Below, piece by piece: positions 3,381 to 7,616 of a stretch of 7,616 nucleotides of DNA. Under the pieces are notes generated by a model, which worked only from the letters and a program-made list of their open reading frames with translations, searched no databases and was not told where the DNA came from. The position numbers and the translations under genes were made by a program. The first letter of the stretch is position 1; each line of letters begins with the position of its first letter. The DNA is from Bryobacterales bacterium (GTDB lineage Bacteria > Cyanobacteriota > Vampirovibrionia > Obscuribacterales > Obscuribacteraceae), in contig CAJCHQ010000653.1 of the NCBI GenBank assembly GCA_903970295.1, forward strand, positions 1 through 7,616, given 5' to 3'.

Positions 3381-5078
3381 ATGACAGACTTCTGGACAAA
3401 CTTTCTCAATGGCATCCTGCAATCACCTGCGGGGGCGGGCCGCACGCAGCCAGCAACTACCTCCCAACCGACTCCTCTCGGTCGTACCGCAGCGGCCTTC
3501 CACAGAAGGCGGCAGCGAGCTGCCAGCAGTAGTCAGAGGGAGTCAGACCTCAGCCTGTTCGAAGATCTCATCCGGCGAAATGCCAAGGCCGGTGAGCAGG
3601 ACTTCCGTCTGGCCATTTTAAACGCGCTGCTTCGTACTCCACATCGCGAAGTAGAGCCTTACATCGTCTTATTTCGCTTCGTCTATGATCGCGATCCATT
3701 GTTCTTCGGGCAATTGGCGTTCTGGTATTTCGACAATGGTTCTGTGCACGATTTGAAGCAGTTGTTCATCGCTTTTCTGGCCACGTCCAAGTTCTCGGAC
3801 GAGCATCGCGACGCCGGACTGGCATTGCTGAAGAAACTGCCGCCTTATCAGGTCGAACGAGTGCTGACGATAGTGAAGGGACATCGTCAAGGCGAAAAGT
3901 GCATCGAAGGAATTTCGGCATCAGTTCCACGTTCCCTTCGCACTGCCATTGAGCAATATTTGCGTGAGCGCGAAAGAAATACCGACCAGTTCGACAGCGT
4001 AGCCTTGCACGCGCGCAAGTCGTTGAAGTCCCTCTATGCCTCTTTGCGAATCAAGCCCGGCGACTATGCTCAGCGGGTTTTGTTTGACAACGCACCGCCT
4101 GCCGGCAGTCGTTTGCACGTGCTGAAGGAGCTGGCAAAACAAACCGACGCTGCCAGTCAAGCCAAGCTGATAATTGAAAACCGTATTCCTTATAGGGTAG
4201 CTATTTCATCGATCAAGAAGCTTACGCCCAGCCTTCTGGTCGCGCTCGTGAATGCGATGACACCACAAGAGGTGATAAACAATCTCTCGAGCTTGAAGAA
4301 GCGTGGTGCCATGGACAATGCCGATTTGCGCCAGCTGATTGAGAACAAACTGGAGGAAGCAAAGACCGACAAGCGCGTTTCAGCCCTGAAAAGCCGCGAG
4401 GCCATCAAAGTTGCAGGGCTGGATGAACAGCTGACAAAAATGGTTGAAGCTGTCGGAGACAAGCAAATCAAATCAAAAGCACGCATAAAACGACCCACCG
4501 CTTTGCACATTGATAAAAGCGGATCGATGCAGGTCGCCATCGAAGTAGGCAAACAGATCGCTGCCATTAGCGCGCCTTGTTGCGAGGCAGGGCTGTTTGT
4601 CTATGCATTTGACACTCTCGCCTATCCTATCAATGCAAAAGGACCAGAGCTGTCTGATTGGGAAAAGGCATTCAAGGGTATTCAGGCAGGTGGTGGCACT
4701 TCCTGCGGAGTAGCTCTCGAAATGATGCGCCGTAAGGGCGAACGTGTCGAGCAGATAGTGATGGTCACTGACCAAGATGAAAACACGCAGCCGTTGCTGT
4801 TGGCTACCCTCCAGCAATACAGCTCAGAAATGGGCGTGACCCCGGATGTTCTGCTTGTGAATGTCGGTTCATACAGCAATAAGCTGGAAACTCAACTCAC
4901 GCACTCGGGATTCACCTGCGACACATTCACTTTCACTGGAGACTATTACAGCTTGCCCAGCCTGCTGCCAATGATTGCAGGCGGCACGCGGCTTGAGCTG
5001 CTCATGTCCATCATGAGCCACCCGATGCCCGCGCGTTCGAAGAAGCAGCCCGCGGCCCCGCTTGGGGTGCGAGCCTGA
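3381..5078 (+). CDS. Ro60-like RNA-binding protein (TROVE-like repeats + VWA domain)
   Basis: A protein of 565 residues from the chosen ATG. The first 60 or so are Pro/Ser/Arg-rich and probably flexible. Next are about 300 residues of helical repeats; the stretch VNAMTPQEVINNLSSLKKRG matches the part of the Ro60 TROVE ring that ends in a leucine-rich NL-x-K helix. The C-terminal VWA domain keeps a full metal site: Asp378-x-Ser380-x-Ser382 (DKSGS), Thr440 in GGGTSC, and Asp464 in VTDQDEN, equivalent to the TDNE of Ro60. Family knowledge: Ro60 (Rsr in bacteria) is a ring that holds misfolded RNA ends in its cavity and Y RNA on its outer surface, often joined to a nuclease. Sequence outside these motifs is quite divergent, so TROVE assignment rests on motif order plus the Y RNAs just upstream. 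No nuclease or RtcB/RtcA ligase gene is in the window. Confidence 0.82.
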   Translation: MTDFWTNFLNGILQSPAGAGRTQPATTSQPTPLGRTAAAFHRRRQRAASSSQRESDLSLFEDLIRRNAKAGEQDFRLAILNALLRTPHREVEPYIVLFRFVYDRDPLFFGQLAFWYFDNGSVHDLKQLFIAFLATSKFSDEHRDAGLALLKKLPPYQVERVLTIVKGHRQGEKCIEGISASVPRSLRTAIEQYLRERERNTDQFDSVALHARKSLKSLYASLRIKPGDYAQRVLFDNAPPAGSRLHVLKELAKQTDAASQAKLIIENRIPYRVAISSIKKLTPSLLVALVNAMTPQEVINNLSSLKKRGAMDNADLRQLIENKLEEAKTDKRVSALKSREAIKVAGLDEQLTKMVEAVGDKQIKSKARIKRPTALHIDKSGSMQVAIEVGKQIAAISAPCCEAGLFVYAFDTLAYPINAKGPELSDWEKAFKGIQAGGGTSCGVALEMMRRKGERVEQIVMVTDQDENTQPLLLATLQQYSSEMGVTPDVLLVNVGSYSNKLETQLTHSGFTCDTFTFTGDYYSLPSLLPMIAGGTRLELLMSIMSHPMPARSKKQPAAPLGVRA

Positions 5079-5123
5079 TCGCGTGCCGAGTGCGATCAAT
5101 CGACAGCAAGCGCTCCGCGCTTG
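5076..5123 (+). terminator. Two adjacent 7-bp hairpins after the Ro-like gene (weak terminator candidate)
   Basis: TGATCGC (5076-5082, starting at the stop codon) pairs with GCGATCA (5092-5098), and CAAGCGC-TCC-GCGCTTG (5107-5123) follows at once. Neither has a T run, so intrinsic termination is doubtful. They may protect the mRNA 3' end or act with Rho. Confidence 0.35.
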
Positions 5124-5644
5124 ATGCGTCAAATCCCAGCTGCCGAATCAACTGGCAATCGAACAGTCTTTGTGAGCATGGGTATTGTCGGGCGCGCATC
5201 CTCCTCGGGTTGTATGACATACCGATATCCGTCTTTGGGAACGTCGTTAAGTGATTTCAAGAAATGCTTTGACGAGTTTGTTGCTTCTGCTTCGGAAAAG
5301 AGCGGTGTCAAGAAGCCTCAGTATTTCTCGCAACAAGGTGCTCTGTGCATTTCATTCGCCTCCGCAACACAGTTGATGGTTTTTGCGGCCGACGGCCAAA
5401 GTGTCTCGCAGATTTTCATGACGGGGAAAAGTAAAAAAGCTTCTGAGCTATGGTTTTGTGTTCAAGGAGCGATCCGAGCTTGGAATCCGCAAATGACTGA
5501 GGCGAAACAGAGGCGATTATGCGAAAGCTCGGACGGAACGAGGCGAATGTGTTGCCGGACCAAGATGAAGAATTTGATGATGGAAAGGCTCGGTACACCT
5601 TCCATCGGAGTGGTGACAAGTGGGTCGATCAGATTTGGCCATGA
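5124..5644 (+). pseudogene. Small unknown protein gene with an apparent one-base frameshift
   Basis: The first part (from ATG 5124 to about 5510) encodes a globular-looking sequence ending in WNPQMTEAKQ. Read on in that frame it turns Cys/Arg-rich and unlike a folded protein. One base out of register, from about 5510 to the TGA at 5642-5644, it reads AIMRKLGRN... and ends SGDKWVDQIWP, which continues naturally. A single missing base near 5505-5518 explains both, giving a protein of about 173 residues. I do not recognise the family. The start is uncertain: no ribosome binding site is seen, ATG 5214 is possible, and the segment before it (TVFVSMGIVG...SSGC) only weakly resembles a lipoprotein signal. 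It lies in the same frame as the Ro-like gene after its stop. The shift could be a real mutation or a sequencing error. Confidence 0.6.
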
Positions 5645-5770
5645 CACAAAGCAAAGCTGAGCAGCCCAAAAGAGTTCGCGTTCGCGTAAGTGATTGACAC
5701 CGGTGCAACTTTAACCAGCGGTTTTCGCTCCGTTCCAAATCTTCGCTTGCGTAGATATAGAACTAGCAAT

Positions 5771-7616
5771 CTAACGCTTGCTCTGTTCTAGAAAGTCATC
5801 GATTGCCTTTGTCAAATCCGATTTCGTGTTCTTTTCGTACCCATTTAGCATTCTGACTATGGTGCCATCCTTTTTGATACACAAGGTCTGCGGTATCACT
5901 AGCATGTCTAATTTCAGCATTTTACGAAATTGATCGAATAAAGAGTTGGGGGCAATCAGGCGAGAGCAACCAGTTTCTTTGGTCATCAATTTACCTGTTG
6001 CAATTTCGTCGGGAGAAACCATCTTGTTCTTCACCATCTGCCCAATAACCATTTCTGCAGGGTGCACCTCTCCTTCAGCCATAACTATGACTAGACGGAC
6101 TTTGTCGCTAGCATACGCCGATTGTAACTGATCAAATGTTCCGATTATTTTGGGCGACAACAGATCAAACTTGGTGCATAGCGCTACTAAGGTCAGAGAT
6201 GCTCGATGAATAATTGTGTTGAGATCGATTTTCCCACCCGTGTTATCTGACAATGGTAAGCTTCCGATCGCCTCTGGCAGCTTCATTGATACGTTAACCA
6301 CTGGTGCTAACTTGTCGTAGAATTGCTTGTATTGCGCTGCCTGTTCGGCGACGTTTATCATTTGTCCGTGCAGTTTGGCCCAATAGGCGTCCAATATTGT
6401 TCCGGACATATCATCGGGGTGTTGAATCCCGATGGAATGAAAATAATCCGCAAGTCTTGATCCCTTCCAAAGTCCCCAATCGTTTCTCAGCCAGGTGCCA
6501 AAGCCGTGGTGGTACAAGGTCATTTCTGATTTGTCGATTGCATTGATATCATTTTGCGCGGCCGTCGGCAGCATGTTGTCGAGTTCTTGCACCGCATCCG
6601 CGAGATTTTCTGGTATGTATACGCCTGTAGGCGAGCTTGGATCTTTATGCACCTTCAAGCCTTTCAAATGCATGGACATAAGGCTCATTCGCATTATTGG
6701 ATGGTTCCAGTTATTGGCTGATACCACTGCACGATTATCCGAGTAGGAAGAGCCATGTTCAAATTTCGGTTCAACAACGTATTTGCCCGAAACATCGATG
6801 AATCCAACCTTGCCTTGTACCATCACCAATGCTTTACTTGACGAGAACTCCTGAGCATCATCATACGTCGCAGGGATGGTCCACTTCCCTTCTCTATTAA
6901 TGAATCCCCATTTGCCGCCGGCTATTTGCACCGCACAAAGCCCCTCCGAAAAACGGTCAGCAGCTTGATAAATGGCGGGAATGACGATGTTTCCCGCCGT
7001 CGTGATGAAACCGTATTTTCCACCAGCCTTGACGGCGGCTAAGCCTGTAGAAAATTCTCGCGCCTCTTCGAATTGAGCTGGTATCGCGATTTGTCCAGTT
7101 TTATCAGCAAATCCCCACTTCGCCCCAACCTGGACCGGAGCTAAATTGTCCGCAAATGATCCGACGCTCTGATATTTGTCGCCAATGATCTTTCCTGTTT
7201 CATCAATGAACATCCAGTCTTTGCGCTGCTTCACGCCTGCGAGCCCCTGGTGAAAGTCACGGGCTTGATCGAATCTTGGAGCGATAGCCGCATTACCGAC
7301 TTTGTCGATATAGCCCCACTTGCCTGGAAGCCCTTCTGCGTCGATGCGCCCATCATCGATCTCTGTTGGACTCATCCGAACTCGCACGGCAGCAAGCCCT
7401 TCGTGAAACGATCGTCCTTCGTAGAAGCCTTTATTTTTTATGACCTGATTACCCTGTCGGTCAATGTAGCCGTTAACTTTTGACGAAGTCCACACCCAAG
7501 CTAGCCCCTCGCTAAATTCGCGGCAATTCGCGAATTGGCTTGGTATAACTACATTGCCATTCAAATCAACATAACCAAAAGGATTCATCGAGTGGCGGTT
7601 GTCCATGACTGGAGCG
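5771..7616 (-). CDS. WG-repeat protein with DUF6794-like and degenerate thioredoxin-like domains (5' end at window edge)
   Basis: The frame is still open at the window edge; the first visible ATG (7606) gives 611 residues with no signal peptide, and a WG repeat begins at once, so the true N-terminus probably lies outside. Residues 9-300 hold eight WG-type repeats (GYVDLNG, KWGYIDKVG, KWGFADKTG, KYGFITTAG, KWGFINREG and others), each about 35 residues and ending in an EGLAAV-like strand. Residues about 332-415 carry MTLYHHGFGTWLRNDWGLW and IQHPDDMSG, which fit DUF6794. Residues about 440-605 look thioredoxin-like: a LTLVALC strand, LVIVMAE, and a cis-proline motif DMLVIPQT followed by KKDG. 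The CxxC is missing; only Cys477 stands near its place, so redox activity is unlikely. The role is unknown. It converges on the frameshifted gene. Confidence 0.88.
   Translation of the reverse strand, partial: APVMDNRHSMNPFGYVDLNGNVVIPSQFANCREFSEGLAWVWTSSKVNGYIDRQGNQVIKNKGFYEGRSFHEGLAAVRVRMSPTEIDDGRIDAEGLPGKWGYIDKVGNAAIAPRFDQARDFHQGLAGVKQRKDWMFIDETGKIIGDKYQSVGSFADNLAPVQVGAKWGFADKTGQIAIPAQFEEAREFSTGLAAVKAGGKYGFITTAGNIVIPAIYQAADRFSEGLCAVQIAGGKWGFINREGKWTIPATYDDAQEFSSSKALVMVQGKVGFIDVSGKYVVEPKFEHGSSYSDNRAVVSANNWNHPIMRMSLMSMHLKGLKVHKDPSSPTGVYIPENLADAVQELDNMLPTAAQNDINAIDKSEMTLYHHGFGTWLRNDWGLWKGSRLADYFHSIGIQHPDDMSGTILDAYWAKLHGQMINVAEQAAQYKQFYDKLAPVVNVSMKLPEAIGSLPLSDNTGGKIDLNTIIHRASLTLVALCTKFDLLSPKIIGTFDQLQSAYASDKVRLVIVMAEGEVHPAEMVIGQMVKNKMVSPDEIATGKLMTKETGCSRLIAPNSLFDQFRKMLKLDMLVIPQTLCIKKDGTIVRMLNGYEKNTKSDLTKAIDDFLEQSKR

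Noticed and set aside
1..7616. CRISPR array, insertion sequence or attachment site
   Set aside because: I saw no regularly spaced repeats, transposase or flanking terminal repeats.

Overview
The window reads as an accessory region of a bacterial chromosome or large plasmid with intermediate GC. The host cannot be named from the sequence. The mix of a ubiquitin-like operon, a Ro60/Y RNA module and a WG-repeat protein points to an environmental bacterium with a gene-rich accessory genome.

Region 1 (1-2244, + strand) is a tightly coupled four-gene operon. It holds the 3' end of a small protein with a beta-grasp-like layout and a C-terminal glycine (candidate ubiquitin-like modifier), and a 285-residue protein whose C-terminus has an E2-like GICLSG cysteine motif. 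These are followed by a JAMM/JAB metalloprotease with a full HxHx10D motif and a compact E1/ThiF-type adenylyltransferase. Together they look like a complete bacterial ubiquitin-like conjugation and deconjugation pathway (Ubl - E2-like - JAB - E1).

Region 2 (2245-3380) is about 1.1 kb with no protein gene and is full of structured RNA. It has two sigma70-type promoters, a perfect 18-bp palindrome beside the second one, and two tandem Y RNAs of the YrlA (tRNA-mimic) type. In both, the tRNA-like parts run in permuted order: T arm, capped acceptor-like stem, then D-arm position. The two RNAs share a 4-bp / C / 6-bp lower stem, a 10 x 8 internal loop with ACAG and CAACT in the same register, and a GGAGC/GCUCC helix. 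A third, shorter Y-like hairpin shares the CUGUAC/GUACAG stem but has no tRNA-like core. Another structured segment follows the first promoter.

Region 3 (3381-5078, +) encodes a divergent Ro60-like protein (TROVE-like helical repeats plus a C-terminal VWA domain with an intact MIDAS). It directly follows the Y RNAs, so regions 2 and 3 form a Ro/Y RNA ribonucleoprotein locus. Family knowledge suggests the Y RNA tethers Ro to a partner such as a nuclease and helps select or degrade structured RNA.

Region 4 has a small + strand gene (5124-5644) that appears broken by a one-base frameshift. Convergent to it, on the - strand, is a long protein running off the window edge, with eight WG repeats, a DUF6794-like domain and a thioredoxin-like domain without its CxxC.

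The most interesting feature is a full ubiquitin-like pathway beside a Ro60 locus with a tandem pair of tRNA-mimic Y RNAs. Whether the two work together is inference from proximity only.
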